From Alloalcanivorax xenomutans (lineage in GTDB: Bacteria; Pseudomonadota; Gammaproteobacteria; Pseudomonadales; Alcanivoracaceae): DNA of 64,000 nt. The stretch lies in contig NZ_OBMO01000017.1 of the NCBI RefSeq assembly GCF_900217905.1, forward strand, positions 1 through 64,000, in the 5' to 3' direction. The notes below the pieces were generated by a model. That model did not search any database. It saw only the letters and a list, made by a program, of their open reading frames with translations, and was not told the DNA's origin. The position numbers and the translations under genes are program-made. This document shows, piece by piece, positions 1-9,124 of the stretch. The stretch's first letter is position 1; the number at the start of each line of letters is the position of its first letter.

Positions 1-96
1 CCCAAAGTACGACGCCACATGACGCTGGGAGGGCTCACCCCCAACGCCTATGCGGCTACTTTACAGTCCGTGTCTACTTAAATGGGGCCAGTCCAC

Positions 97-180
97 ACTA
101 TTAACTATTAACTATTAACTATTAACTATTAACTATTCACTGTTAACTCTTCCCTGTTCCCTATTAACTCTTCACTGCTT
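97..180. repeat. Heptanucleotide tandem repeat, about 12 units
   Basis: Five perfect ACTATTA units (97-131) are followed by seven degenerate units with the same 7-base period (ACTATTC, ACTGTTA, ACTCTTC, CCTGTTC, CCTATTA, ACTCTTC, ACTGCTT). The pattern NCTNTTN holds throughout. The last units run over the stop codon and final codons of the minus-strand gene that ends at 172. The tract is AT-rich against a GC-rich background. It resembles short tandem heptamer repeats that expand by slippage. Confidence 0.9.
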
Positions 181-684
181 TTCTTTTATATACCGCAGCG
201 TGGCCCGATAGTCCCCTTCCAACGCCTGGTCGAAACGCTGGCCGATCAGTTTTTCCAGTTTGCCGCCCACCAGGGGCACCGAGGAGCGCACCGCCACCTG
301 GGTGATCTGGCGGGATTCGCCGCCGCCATCGCTGCCGGGTAGCAGTGTCATGGTGCCGCTGACTTTCACCGGCACATTGCCGAGGGCGAAGCGGTATTCC
401 GCGCGGTACCCGCCTTCCGGCGCCGGGTGCCAACGGAATTCCGTGGTCAGGTCGGCCCGGGTGGGCAAAAAGCGGCGGGCGAAACCGGGAATTTTGTCGG
501 CGCGGATGGTAATCGGCTGGACGATGCGGATCAGCGCGCCGTCCTCGGTCTGTTCAAAGGCATCAAAGCGATAATCCTCCACCTTCCCCCAGGCATAACG
601 CTGCTCGAAAAACGCCTTGCTGGTCAGAATCGCGTACAACGTTTCCACATCCACCGGATAGCGGCGCTCCACCGTCATTTCCAT
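172..684 (-). CDS. DUF2505 domain-containing protein
   Basis: 170-residue protein with the SRPBCC-like look of DUF2505. It opens MEMTVERRYPVDVETLYAIL and later has alternating beta segments (GGYRAEYRFALGNVPVKVSG) and a C-terminal helix (IGQRFDQALEGDYRATLRYI). The fold usually forms a hydrophobic ligand pocket, but the ligand is unknown. I chose the internal ATG at 684 because GGGAGA lies just upstream; an in-frame start 16 codons earlier has no ribosome site. It is divergent from the reductase at 808, with a short dyad (ACTGG-AATA-CCAGT, 771-784) between them. The stop codon sits inside a heptamer repeat. Family assignment is from sequence character only. Confidence 0.75.
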   Translation of the reverse strand: MEMTVERRYPVDVETLYAILTSKAFFEQRYAWGKVEDYRFDAFEQTEDGALIRIVQPITIRADKIPGFARRFLPTRADLTTEFRWHPAPEGGYRAEYRFALGNVPVKVSGTMTLLPGSDGGGESRQITQVAVRSSVPLVGGKLEKLIGQRFDQALEGDYRATLRYIKEKQ

Positions 685-807
685 GTTGTCTCCCGAACGT
701 TTTTTCGTATTGGCCAGTAAGCCTGTGTGCAAAGAACTCTATGATGGGCCAGAAACGGCGGGGAAGGTACACTGGAATACCAGTTCTGAACAGGATCGGG
801 GGGCAGC

Positions 808-2004
808 ATGAGCGACGCACGTCCCTATGCCTTGGTGTTATACGGCGCCACCGGTTTCACCGGCGGGCTCACCGCCCGCTACCTGAGCTGTCATTTGCCC
901 CGGGATGTCCGCTGGGCCATCGCCGGACGGCACCGTGATGGTCTGGAGAAAATCGCCGCCGCCCTGGAACAGCGCGGCCACCGTCCGGATCTGCTGATTG
1001 CCTGCAGCGACGACGACACCAGCCTCGATGCCATGGCCGCCAGGACCCGGGTACTGGCCAGCACGGTGGGGCCCTATGTCCGTCATGGTGAACCGCTGGT
1101 GCGGGCCTGCATCAGCCAAGGTACCCACTACTGTGATCTCACCGGTGAGCCGGAGTTCGTCAATCGCCTGCTGCTGGAACACCATGCCGCTGCCCGCGAC
1201 GCCGGCTGTGCCATCGTCAACAGTTGCGGCTTTGACTCCATTCCCTACGATGCCGGCGTGCTGTTCACCATCAACCGGCTGACCCAGGCCCACGGCCGCC
1301 CGCTGGACCAGCCGGTAACGGTGGAAGGGGCGCTGACCGCTTCCGCCGAGTTTTCCGGCGGCACCTGGCATTCCGCCCTGGAGGCCTTCGCCCGCCCCGG
1401 CGCCAATCGCGACAGCCTGCGCCGGGCCAACGAGCAACTGCGCCGGGACTATCCGAGACAGGTCGCCACTGTGCCCTTCCGCGCACGGCGCGACGCGGAT
1501 CTGGGCGGCTGGCTGGCACCGCTGCCAACCATCGACCCGATGGTGGTGCTGCGCTCCGCCCGCGCTCTGGAGCGCTATGGCCCGCAATTCCGCTATGGCC
1601 ATTACCTGGCCAGCGGCAATCCGCTCAAGCTGGGCCTGGGCGCCGCCGCCGTCGGCGCGTTGATCGGCGCGGCGCAAGTGGGCCCGCTGCGGCGCTGGCT
1701 GTTGCAACGCCGCCCCGCTGGCGAAGGCCCGGACGCGGCCACCCGTGCCCGCTCCTGGTTCCAGGTGCGGCTGCGCGGCCGTTGCGGAGACAGCGAAGTG
1801 CTGTGCCGGGTATCCGGTGGCGATCCCGGCTACGACGAAACCGCCTGCATGCTTGCCGAAACCGCCATGGCGCTGGCTCTGGATCCAGGCCAACCGCGGG
1901 ACACCGGCGTCATCACACCAGTGATGGCGCTGCGCGACCAACTGCTGGAGCGCCTGATCAACGCCGGCATCCGTTTCGAGGAGATCCACGAGTCCAGCGG
2001 ATAA
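808..2004 (+). CDS. Saccharopine dehydrogenase-like NADP-binding reductase
   Basis: 398 residues. An N-terminal Rossmann fold carries LVLYGATGFTGGLTARYL (about residues 9-26), the glycine pattern of the saccharopine dehydrogenase NADP-binding domain. Conserved stretches follow: VGPYVRHGEPLVRACISQGT and CDLTGEPEF. Length and layout match the bacterial proteins related to mycobacterial trans-acting enoyl reductases rather than true lysine-pathway enzymes. It probably acts on lipid or polyketide-like substrates, but the reaction is not shown by the sequence. The ATG at 808 has a GGGGGG purine tract upstream. It is monocistronic, with a 190-base gap before the iron module. Confidence 0.8.
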   Translation: MSDARPYALVLYGATGFTGGLTARYLSCHLPRDVRWAIAGRHRDGLEKIAAALEQRGHRPDLLIACSDDDTSLDAMAARTRVLASTVGPYVRHGEPLVRACISQGTHYCDLTGEPEFVNRLLLEHHAAARDAGCAIVNSCGFDSIPYDAGVLFTINRLTQAHGRPLDQPVTVEGALTASAEFSGGTWHSALEAFARPGANRDSLRRANEQLRRDYPRQVATVPFRARRDADLGGWLAPLPTIDPMVVLRSARALERYGPQFRYGHYLASGNPLKLGLGAAAVGALIGAAQVGPLRRWLLQRRPAGEGPDAATRARSWFQVRLRGRCGDSEVLCRVSGGDPGYDETACMLAETAMALALDPGQPRDTGVITPVMALRDQLLERLINAGIRFEEIHESSG

Positions 2005-2144
2005 GGAAACCAGGTGAACAGCCCATTCGCTTGCAGCGGCCCGCCGCCCGGACAAACTCCCACAGCGGCTTCGCGGTCCTTTCCGTGGAAACCGCCGGGC
2101 AGCATCGGGCCTTTCCCACAATTGCGCGCTGCCGCGTCAGCCCC

Positions 2145-2163
2145 CATAATGATAACCATTATT
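2145..2163. promoter_or_regulatory. Fur box upstream of FecI-like sigma factor gene
   Basis: The stretch CATAATGATAACCATTATT matches 16 of 19 positions of the classical Fur box GATAATGATAATCATTATC, and more hexamer-like repeats (ATTATTATCAT) run on to about 2171. It lies 36 bases before the sigma factor start at 2199. It predicts iron-repressed transcription of the whole sigma/anti-sigma/receptor module. Confidence 0.88.
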
Positions 2164-2198
2164 ATTATCATGAATGAGCACGGGGAAGACGATCCGCG

Positions 2199-2708
2199 AT
2201 GGCGAGTGGCGGCCAGTGGCACCAGCAAATCGACCGGCTTTATGGCGACCACCAGCGCTGGCTGGTGAACTGGTTCCGTCGCAAGCTCGGCTGCCATCAG
2301 CGCGCCGATGACCTCACCCACGACACATTCATGCGCCTGCTGGTGCGCCGGGAAGCCATTACCGTGCGCGAACCGCGGGCCTTCCTCACCACCCTGGCCA
2401 ACCGGGTGCTGTCCAACCACTGGCGCCGCGAGCAAGTGGAAGCCGCTTACTTGAAGAGTCTGGCGGCACTGCCCGAGGAGCAGGCGCCCTCGCCAGAGGA
2501 ACACGCTCTGCTGCTGGAAGCCTTGCACCAGGTGGACCGGATGCTGGGGGATCTGCCGTTGCCGGTGAAGCGTGCTTTTCTTTACGCCCAGTTGGACGGC
2601 CTCACCCATCAGGCCATCGCCGACAAGCTGAACCTGTCGATCAGCACGGTGAAGCGCTACCTGATTCGCGCCTCCGCCCAATGCTACTTCGCTCTGGAAA
2701 GCGCATGA
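2199..2708 (+). CDS. FecI-like ECF RNA polymerase sigma factor
   Basis: 169 residues, the usual size of iron-starvation ECF sigma factors. Region 2 includes DDLTHDTFMRLL and PRAFLTTLANRVLSNHWRRE (about residues 33-80), and region 4 ends in a helix-turn-helix, LDGLTHQAIADKLNLSISTV (about 132-152). It should direct RNA polymerase to the receptor promoter when the cognate siderophore is bound outside. Its stop overlaps the FecR start as ATGA (2705-2708), so the two are translationally coupled. The Fur box just upstream gives iron control. Confidence 0.93.
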   Translation: MASGGQWHQQIDRLYGDHQRWLVNWFRRKLGCHQRADDLTHDTFMRLLVRREAITVREPRAFLTTLANRVLSNHWRREQVEAAYLKSLAALPEEQAPSPEEHALLLEALHQVDRMLGDLPLPVKRAFLYAQLDGLTHQAIADKLNLSISTVKRYLIRASAQCYFALESA

Positions 2709-3721
2709 GTGAGTTCTGGTCCGCCGACACCGAGGAAGGGCTGCCCACTCCTCCGGACATTCCCAAGGAGATCGCCCGGCAGGCGGTGGAATGGCTGGTG
2801 GAATGGCAATCCGGTGACATGGCCGCCGACCGCCAGGAGGCGTTTCGCCATTGGCATGATGCCGATCCGGATCACCGCCGCGCCTGGCGGCACATCGAGC
2901 AGGTCAACCAGCGCCTGCGCGATCTCGGCGGGCCGCGCCGGGCGCCGCTGGCCCGGGCTACCCTGCTCACGCCTCCTCTCTCTTCCCGGTCGCGCACGCG
3001 TCGGCGTCTGGTGCAATCGCTGGTCGCCGCCTTGTTTCTCGGTGGCGGCGCCTGGAGTACCCGTGATGCCTGGCCGGTGTGGCGGGCGGACTTGCGCACC
3101 GCGGTGGGCGAGCGTGCAACCCACCGGCTCGAGGACGGCACCGAGCTGACACTGAATACCGACAGCGCCGTGGATGTACTGTTCGACGATCAACAAAGGC
3201 GGCTGCGCCTGGTCGCCGGTGAAATCATGGTCAACACGGGTCAGGACCGCCGTCCTCTGGTGGTCGAAACCGGGCAGGGAGAACTGCGCCCGCTGGGCAC
3301 CCGCTTCACGGTACGGGTTCTGGACGATGCCGTTCGTCTCAGCGTGCTTGAAGGCGTGGTGGCGATCCACCCCCGCGGTCAGGGGCACGAGGCCGCCAGG
3401 GTGCCGGCCGGCCAGCAGCGGCGCTTCAATGCCTTCGACGTGGCGCCGGCGGCTCCTCTGGACGACAACGCCGCGGCCTGGACCCATGGCATGCTGGTGG
3501 CCAGCAATCTGCGTCTGGCGGATTTCCTGACGGAACTGGATCGCTATCGCAATGGTTCTCTGAGTTGCGATCCAGCGGTGGCCGATCTGCGCTTGTCCGG
3601 CACCTACCCGCTGGCCGACAGCGACCGCGTACTGACCGCCCTGCCCGGCATCCTGCCGGTGGAAGTGCGCTTCCTGACCCGCTATTGGGTACGGATTTTG
3701 CCAAAATCGTCTTCCGGGTGA
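2705..3721 (+). CDS. FecR-like transmembrane sigma regulator
   Basis: 338 residues. An N-terminal DUF4880-type domain (EIARQAVEWLVEWQSGDM, WHDADPDHRRAWRHIEQVN) faces the cytoplasm and should bind the sigma factor. A single membrane segment follows (RLVQSLVAALFLGGGAW, about residues 100-118). The periplasmic FecR domain comes next (RLEDGTELTLNTDSAVDVLF and LGTRFTVRV). It passes the signal from the receptor N-terminal domain to the sigma factor. The start is the ATG overlapping the sigma factor stop; a start 8 codons upstream is in frame but less likely. Confidence 0.92.
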   Translation: MSEFWSADTEEGLPTPPDIPKEIARQAVEWLVEWQSGDMAADRQEAFRHWHDADPDHRRAWRHIEQVNQRLRDLGGPRRAPLARATLLTPPLSSRSRTRRRLVQSLVAALFLGGGAWSTRDAWPVWRADLRTAVGERATHRLEDGTELTLNTDSAVDVLFDDQQRRLRLVAGEIMVNTGQDRRPLVVETGQGELRPLGTRFTVRVLDDAVRLSVLEGVVAIHPRGQGHEAARVPAGQQRRFNAFDVAPAAPLDDNAAAWTHGMLVASNLRLADFLTELDRYRNGSLSCDPAVADLRLSGTYPLADSDRVLTALPGILPVEVRFLTRYWVRILPKSSSG

Positions 3722-3788
3722 GCTGTTTCGCACGACTCGCGGGACATAGGAGGTAAAGCCACTTCTCTCCCTTGACCCGGAGTCCCTG

Positions 3789-6209
3789 ATGTCTGTTTTG
3801 CTGACCTCCCTTGCTTACCGGTCCCTTCCCTCCCTGGGGCGGTCCCTGCTTGTCGCCCTGAGCCTTGGCCTGCCGCTGCTGCCCGCCGCCGCGCTGGCCC
3901 AGAATGCGACTCCCAGCGCCGATGCGCGACAGCGCTACAGTATCCCCGCCGGCCCCCTGGAAGCCGCTTTGAACCGTTTCGGACAACAGGCGCGGATCCT
4001 GCTGTCGTTCTCTCCCGAGCTGGTCAAGGATCAGCGCAGCCCCGGACTCAATGGCAGCTATACGGTGGCGGACGGCCTCCAGCAGTTGCTGGCGGGCACG
4101 GCGCTGCAGGCGCGCGCCAACGGCCAGGGCGGCTATCAAATCCAACCGGCGGCTTCGCGTCTGGCGCCGATCGACGTCAACGCCGATGTTCCGGCCTCCA
4201 GCGGTGCCATGCCGGTGCCGGTCTACGCCGGCGGTCAGGTGGCCAGCGGCGGCCGAGTCGGCGTGCTGGGCGACATGGATATGATGGAAGCGCCGTTCAA
4301 TATCACCGCCTACACCGCCGAACTGGTGGACGATCAGCAGGCGCGCAGCGTCGCCGATATTCTGGTCAACAACAGCGCCGCGGTACGTCTCACCGGCGCC
4401 CGGGGCGACCTCAACGACAGCTACACCATTCGCGGCTTTCCGGTGAACAACCATGATGTGGCACTCAATGGCGTCTATGGCCTGCTGCCCTATTGGCGGG
4501 TACCGATTGAGTTCGCCGAGCGGGTGGAACTGATCCGCGGCCCCAACGCCCTGCTCAACGGCATGGCCCCCAGCGGCAGCGTCGGCGGCGCCATCAACGT
4601 GGTGCCCAAACGGGCGGCGGCGCAGCCGCTGACCCGGCTCAGCGTGGACTACACCTCCGACAGTCAGGTCGGCACTCATGTGGATGCGGGGCGACGGTTC
4701 GGTGACGAAAAGCGTTTCGGCGTGCGCTTCAACGGCGTCTATCGTCAGGGTGACACCGCTCTGGAAGACCAGAGCCGGGAATTCCCGTTGATGACTCTGG
4801 CGCTGGATTATCAGGGCGAGCGTTTGCGACTGTCCTCCGATCTGCTGTTCCAGAAGGAGAAACTCAACGGAGTGATCCGGCCGATCCAGGTGGCTGAAGG
4901 CGTGTCGATGCCGGACGCACCGGACTCCGACCGTCTGTTCGGCATGAAAAACTCCTATTCCGACGCCCAGACCTTATCCATCGCCAACAACGCCGAGTAC
5001 GACTTCAATGATCACCTCACCGGCTTTCTTACCTTCGGTGGTCGCGAAAATGAATGGGACACCGAAGCCGCCAATGTTGTGGTTACCGATGGGGACAGCG
5101 GCGCGTCGGACTTCGGCTCGGCGCGCCAACGCGCCGAACGGCGCACCCTGGTGGCGCAGACTGGCCTGCGCGGACGCTTCGCCACCGGCGCCGTGAACCA
5201 TCAGTGGTCACTGAGTGTGAATCGTCTTAAACATCGCGAAGGCGTCGTTTATGATTTTGGCGCACCCGTGACCGGCAATCTCTACGCTCCAGCCAAGGAT
5301 CTGGACGTGGACTACTCCTCCCTGGATGGCCACATTCCCACCACCCAGGAATACGTCTTCAGCGGTCTAACCCTCACCGACCGCTTGTTGATGCTGGACG
5401 ACCGCCTGCAATTGACCCTGGGCGCTCGCCGTCAGTGGATCAAGACCGATAACTACGATCAGAAAACCGGCGCCAAAACCAGCGATTACAACGAACAACT
5501 CTGGACTCCCCTGATCGGCCTGGCGGTCATGCCGTTGAACAACCTGACCTTCTATGCCAACGCCATCCAAGGCCTCAGTCCCGGCGATGCCGCGCCGCTC
5601 ACCGCCAGCAATCCGGGCACCATTCTGGCCCCCTATAAAACCAAACAGTTCGAAGTAGGCGCGAAGTACGACAGCGGCCGGTTTGGTGCCACCCTCGCCG
5701 CTTTCCAGATCAAAAAACCCAGCGCCTACGTGAACAGTGACAATGTTTTCAAAGCCGACGGCGGACAGCGTAATCGAGGCGTGGAAGTGAGTCTTTTCGG
5801 TGAACCGGTAAACGGCCTGCGCGTACTTTCCGGTCTGAGTTATATCCAGCCTCGCCTGACCGATACAGAAGGCGGTGACAATAACGATAACGACGCCCCC
5901 GGCGTTTCCCGCAAGCAGGCCAACCTGGGTCTCGACTGGGATCTGTCACGCCAAATCAGTCTCGGCGCCCGCTGGATTTACACCGGCGAAGCTTATCTGG
6001 ACGCCGCCAACACCCGCACTATTCCCGACTGGCACCGGGTGGACCTGGGCGCCCGCTACCGGCTCAATCTTTCCGGTACGCCCGTGGTACTGCGCGCCAA
6101 CCTGGAAAACGCCTTTGGCGAGGATTACTGGCAGGGCGCCAGCGGTTATGAAGGGGTGAACATCGGCGTGCCACGCACGCTCACCCTTTCCGTCACCGTG
6201 GACCTGTGA
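3789..6209 (+). CDS. TonB-dependent ferrisiderophore receptor with signalling domain
   Basis: 806-residue outer-membrane receptor. A signal peptide ends near ALA-QNA (about residue 37). A secretin/TonB short N-terminal domain (about 49-118, starting RYSIPAGPLEAALNRFG) marks it as a transducer that signals to FecR. A plug domain follows (APFNITAYTAELVDDQQARS to NVVPKRA), then the 22-stranded barrel. It imports a ferric siderophore, probably hydroxamate-like by general similarity, but the ligand cannot be read from sequence. The last residue is Leu (SVTVDL) rather than the usual aromatic of outer-membrane proteins. CCGGAG precedes the ATG. It lies 67 bases after the FecR gene. Confidence 0.93.
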   Translation: MSVLLTSLAYRSLPSLGRSLLVALSLGLPLLPAAALAQNATPSADARQRYSIPAGPLEAALNRFGQQARILLSFSPELVKDQRSPGLNGSYTVADGLQQLLAGTALQARANGQGGYQIQPAASRLAPIDVNADVPASSGAMPVPVYAGGQVASGGRVGVLGDMDMMEAPFNITAYTAELVDDQQARSVADILVNNSAAVRLTGARGDLNDSYTIRGFPVNNHDVALNGVYGLLPYWRVPIEFAERVELIRGPNALLNGMAPSGSVGGAINVVPKRAAAQPLTRLSVDYTSDSQVGTHVDAGRRFGDEKRFGVRFNGVYRQGDTALEDQSREFPLMTLALDYQGERLRLSSDLLFQKEKLNGVIRPIQVAEGVSMPDAPDSDRLFGMKNSYSDAQTLSIANNAEYDFNDHLTGFLTFGGRENEWDTEAANVVVTDGDSGASDFGSARQRAERRTLVAQTGLRGRFATGAVNHQWSLSVNRLKHREGVVYDFGAPVTGNLYAPAKDLDVDYSSLDGHIPTTQEYVFSGLTLTDRLLMLDDRLQLTLGARRQWIKTDNYDQKTGAKTSDYNEQLWTPLIGLAVMPLNNLTFYANAIQGLSPGDAAPLTASNPGTILAPYKTKQFEVGAKYDSGRFGATLAAFQIKKPSAYVNSDNVFKADGGQRNRGVEVSLFGEPVNGLRVLSGLSYIQPRLTDTEGGDNNDNDAPGVSRKQANLGLDWDLSRQISLGARWIYTGEAYLDAANTRTIPDWHRVDLGARYRLNLSGTPVVLRANLENAFGEDYWQGASGYEGVNIGVPRTLTLSVTVDL

Positions 6210-6231
6210 AGCGCGCTAAGGGAGAACCATC

Positions 6232-7368
6232 ATGACACCACGTGCCTTTCGCCTCTGGTCCTTCGTGCACAAGTGGAGCAGCCTGATCGCCACCGTGTTC
6301 ATGCTGATGCTGTGCCTGACCGGTCTGCCGCTGATCTTTCATCATGAGATCGAACATCTGACGCTGCCGGAGCTGGAAACCCTGCCCAAGGACCACACGG
6401 CGGTGCCGGTACAGAGCATCATCGACCAAGCGGATCGCAACCGCCCGGATGAACAAGTCCTCTACGCGTTCTTCGACGACGAGGATCCACTGGTGATGGT
6501 GGCCACCGGCGCCTCGCCGATGAGCCTGCCGGAGACCTTTCACTATCAGACCTTCGATCTGCGTAATGGCCGGCGCCTGGACGTGGCGCAACCCACGGAA
6601 GGCTTCATGTATGTGATGAGGCGTCTGCACGTGGATTTGTTCGCCGCGCTGCCGGGCATGCTGTTTCTGGGATTGATGGGACTTCTGGTGATGATCGCCA
6701 TCGTCAGCGGCGTGGTGCTGTACGCGCCGTTCATGCGCAAACAGCCCTTCGCCACGGTACGCACCCAACGCAGCCGGCGCCTGCGCTGGCTGGATCTGCA
6801 CAATCTGCTGGGTATCGTCACCGTGGTCTGGCTGGCGGTGGTCACCCTGACCGGGATGATCAATACCCTGGCGGTGCCCATCGAGCGCCTGTGGCAGGCC
6901 AGCGAACTGGCGGCGATGAGCGCCTCTCATCGGGACCGGCCCGTACCGGAACACTACGCCGCCGCGGATCGGGTTACTGGCGCGGTCCGGGCCGCTTTTC
7001 CGGATAGTCACCTGCTTACCCTGGCCTTTCCCGGCACACCGTTCGCCAGCCCGCATCACTATGGTATCTATCTGGTGGGTAATACGCCGGTGACCAGCCG
7101 CGTGCTGACCCCGGTGCTGGTGGACGCCGCCAGCGGCGAGATCACCGCCACCCGCGCCATGCCCTGGTACGCCCAAACCCTGTTTCTGTCACAGCCGTTG
7201 CACTTCGGTGACTACGGCGGCCTGCCACTGAAGCTGCTGTGGGCGGTGTTGGATCTGATCACTATCGTGGTTCTTATTAGCGGATTGTATTTGTGGCTCG
7301 GCAAAGGACGCGGCAGCAAACGAGCCACGGAAGGAGAACCGGACTACCTGCTGGAGGACGCCGCATGA
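6232..7368 (+). CDS. PepSY-associated transmembrane protein
   Basis: 378 residues with four likely membrane helices. The first is near residues 14-36 (SLIATVFMLMLCLTGLPLIF), the next near 140-163 (PGMLFLGLMGLLVMIAIVSG), then one at about 191-215 and a C-terminal one (LLWAVLDLITIVVLISGLYL). PepSY_TM proteins next to siderophore receptors are often implicated in reducing ferric siderophores at the inner membrane. The conserved histidines here (FVHKWSS, FHHEIEH, RRLHVDL, LDLHNLLG) could bind haem. This gene follows the receptor by 22 bases, so it likely belongs to the same iron operon. The redox role is inferred. Confidence 0.88.
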   Translation: MTPRAFRLWSFVHKWSSLIATVFMLMLCLTGLPLIFHHEIEHLTLPELETLPKDHTAVPVQSIIDQADRNRPDEQVLYAFFDDEDPLVMVATGASPMSLPETFHYQTFDLRNGRRLDVAQPTEGFMYVMRRLHVDLFAALPGMLFLGLMGLLVMIAIVSGVVLYAPFMRKQPFATVRTQRSRRLRWLDLHNLLGIVTVVWLAVVTLTGMINTLAVPIERLWQASELAAMSASHRDRPVPEHYAAADRVTGAVRAAFPDSHLLTLAFPGTPFASPHHYGIYLVGNTPVTSRVLTPVLVDAASGEITATRAMPWYAQTLFLSQPLHFGDYGGLPLKLLWAVLDLITIVVLISGLYLWLGKGRGSKRATEGEPDYLLEDAA

Positions 7369-7556
7369 ACACGCAGCAACGATCCGTGGCAAAACCCGCC
7401 GGGCTGTGGGGCATTTTCCGCATCCCGTTCTGGATCGGCGTGGTCAGCGCGGTGGGGCTGGTTTCCGCCCTGCTCGCCGACGGCGTCTGGGACGCCCTGT
7501 CGTGGCTGTGCCTGACGGTACCGGTGCTCATCGCCCTGCGCCCGCGACGCATTTGA
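7365..7556 (+). CDS. Small inner-membrane protein of the iron-uptake operon
   Basis: 63 residues starting MNTQQRSVAKPAGLWGIFRI. The ATG overlaps the PepSY gene stop (ATGA, 7365-7368), which supports this start over an in-frame one 24 codons upstream. Two hydrophobic segments are visible: FWIGVVSAVGLVSALLADG (about 22-40) and ALSWLCLTVPVLIAL (about 44-58). Function is unknown. Translational coupling suggests it works with the PepSY protein, perhaps as a small subunit. Confidence 0.8.
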   Translation: MNTQQRSVAKPAGLWGIFRIPFWIGVVSAVGLVSALLADGVWDALSWLCLTVPVLIALRPRRI

Positions 7557-7659
7557 TCCGTCGCGGTCCTTTCCTCCCGGAAACGGGGTTGTGGATCAGC
7601 AGGCCCATGCGGATACCGGCAAGCCGACTCGCAGCTAAAGCGGCTTCCCATGGACCGGA

Positions 7660-7754
7660 CTACGAAGCCACTGTAGGAGCCAGCCCTGCTGGCGAATTCT
7701 TTTTGCGGTGTGCCCTATTCGCCAGCAGGGCTGGCTCCTACAGCGGCTTTGTAG
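7660..7754. repeat. REP-like palindrome in a convergent gap
   Basis: Inverted repeat with 38-base arms (7660-7697 and 7717-7754). The inner 27 bases of each arm are perfect, running CTGTAGGAGCC...GGCGAAT and its complement, with a 19-base loop. The outer 11 bases pair with mismatches. It lies between the tail of the iron operon and the tail of dctM. Three further elements in this window share the end signatures ATTCGC and TCCYACAG. Confidence 0.9.
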
Positions 7755-7804
7755 CGACCGGTTTTTTTGTTTCCAGGGTCCGGTTTTTGTGCGGGACAGA
7801 CCAA

Positions 7805-9124
7805 TCACCAACCAATGGCCTTGGGCAGCCAGGTGGCCACTTCGGGCACGAAGAACAGGATCATCACCGCCAGCATCTGCAACAACACAAACGGCAAGGC
7901 ACCGAGATAAATGTGACGGGTGGTGATACCCGGCGGCGCCACGCCCTTGAGGAAGAACAGCGCCCAGCCAAACGGCGGCGTCAGGAACGACATTTGCAGA
8001 TTCATCGCCACCAGCGTCGCCAGCCACACCATGTCGGTGCCATAGCCATGGAACACCGGCAGAAACATGGGCAACGCGATATAGGAAATCTCGATCCACT
8101 CGAGAAAGAAGCCGAGCACGAACAACAGCAACATCAGAAACAATACGGCGCCAATTTCGCCCCCGGGCAGCAGCGCGAACAGCTCATGCACCAGGTGATC
8201 GCCTCCGAGCCCACGGAAGGCCAGCGCGAAGGGCTGAGCGCACAACAGGATGAAGAACACCATGGCGGTGATGGTCAGGGTGCCGTGCAGCGTTTCGCGT
8301 AGCAACGTGGCGTTCATACGGCGGGCGGCGAGCGCGATCAAGGCGCTGCCGAGCGCCCCCATGGAGGCCGCTTCGGTGGGCGCGGCGATACCGGCGATGA
8401 TCGACCCCAGCACCGCCATCATCAGCAGCAACGGCGGCAAAACGGTGCGCAGCAGGTCACGGCCCAGCCCACCCGATGTCGCCCGCTCCCCGGCGGGAAT
8501 CGCCGGCACCCAGGATGGCCGCCACCGGCCCAGTATCAGCAGGAACACAACGTACACCAGCGCCAGCACCAGGCCGGGCAGGAACGCCGCGGCGAACAGC
8601 GTGCCCACCGATTCACCGACGATTTCGGCAAGCAGAATCAGCACCAGACTGGGGGGAATGATTTGCCCCAGCGTGCCCGACGCGCAAATCGTGCCGGAGG
8701 CGATGGACGGGGCGTAACCACGACGCATCAACGTCGGCAGGGTCAGCATCGCCACGGTCACCACGGTGGCGCCGACAATACCGGTGGACGCCCCCATCAG
8801 CACACCGACAATGACGATGGCGATGCCCATGCCGCCGTTCACCGGCCCCATCAGGCGGCCGATGGTTTCCAGCATGTCCTCGGCCACCCGCGATTTTTCC
8901 AGCATCACGCCCATGAACACGAACAGTGGGATCGCCAGCATGGTGTAATTGGTGACCACGCCGTAGAGGCGCGCGGGCAACAGCGAAAACAGCATGGGGC
9001 CGAAGCCGATGAAGCCGACGGTGAACCCCGATACCGCCAGTGAGATCGCCACCGGCACGCCGATCATCATCAGCGTCAGAAAGCCGCCGATCAGCGCCAG
9101 TATCAACCATTCATTACCGCTCAT
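7805..9124 (-). CDS. dctM: TRAP transporter large permease, DctM family
   Basis: 439 residues with about a dozen membrane helices, typical of the DctM subunit that carries out Na+-driven uptake of organic acids. The N-terminus has GGFLTLMMIGVPVAISLAVS, followed by LLPARLYGVVTNYTMLAIPL, a conserved DctM region. The start codon overlaps the dctQ stop (ATGA, 9121-9124). It is the last gene of dctPQM; the substrate is set by DctP. Confidence 0.95.
   Translation of the reverse strand: MSGNEWLILALIGGFLTLMMIGVPVAISLAVSGFTVGFIGFGPMLFSLLPARLYGVVTNYTMLAIPLFVFMGVMLEKSRVAEDMLETIGRLMGPVNGGMGIAIVIVGVLMGASTGIVGATVVTVAMLTLPTLMRRGYAPSIASGTICASGTLGQIIPPSLVLILLAEIVGESVGTLFAAAFLPGLVLALVYVVFLLILGRWRPSWVPAIPAGERATSGGLGRDLLRTVLPPLLLMMAVLGSIIAGIAAPTEAASMGALGSALIALAARRMNATLLRETLHGTLTITAMVFFILLCAQPFALAFRGLGGDHLVHELFALLPGGEIGAVLFLMLLLFVLGFFLEWIEISYIALPMFLPVFHGYGTDMVWLATLVAMNLQMSFLTPPFGWALFFLKGVAPPGITTRHIYLGALPFVLLQMLAVMILFFVPEVATWLPKAIGW

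Noticed and set aside
2023-2063. Stretch with ATTCGC and CCCACAG ends resembling a REP arm
   Set aside because: The distance between the ends is about 40 bases instead of 27 and there is no partner arm.
838-2121. 427-codon minus-strand open frame
   Set aside because: Antisense of the saccharopine-dehydrogenase-like gene, which has a clear Rossmann motif and ribosome site.
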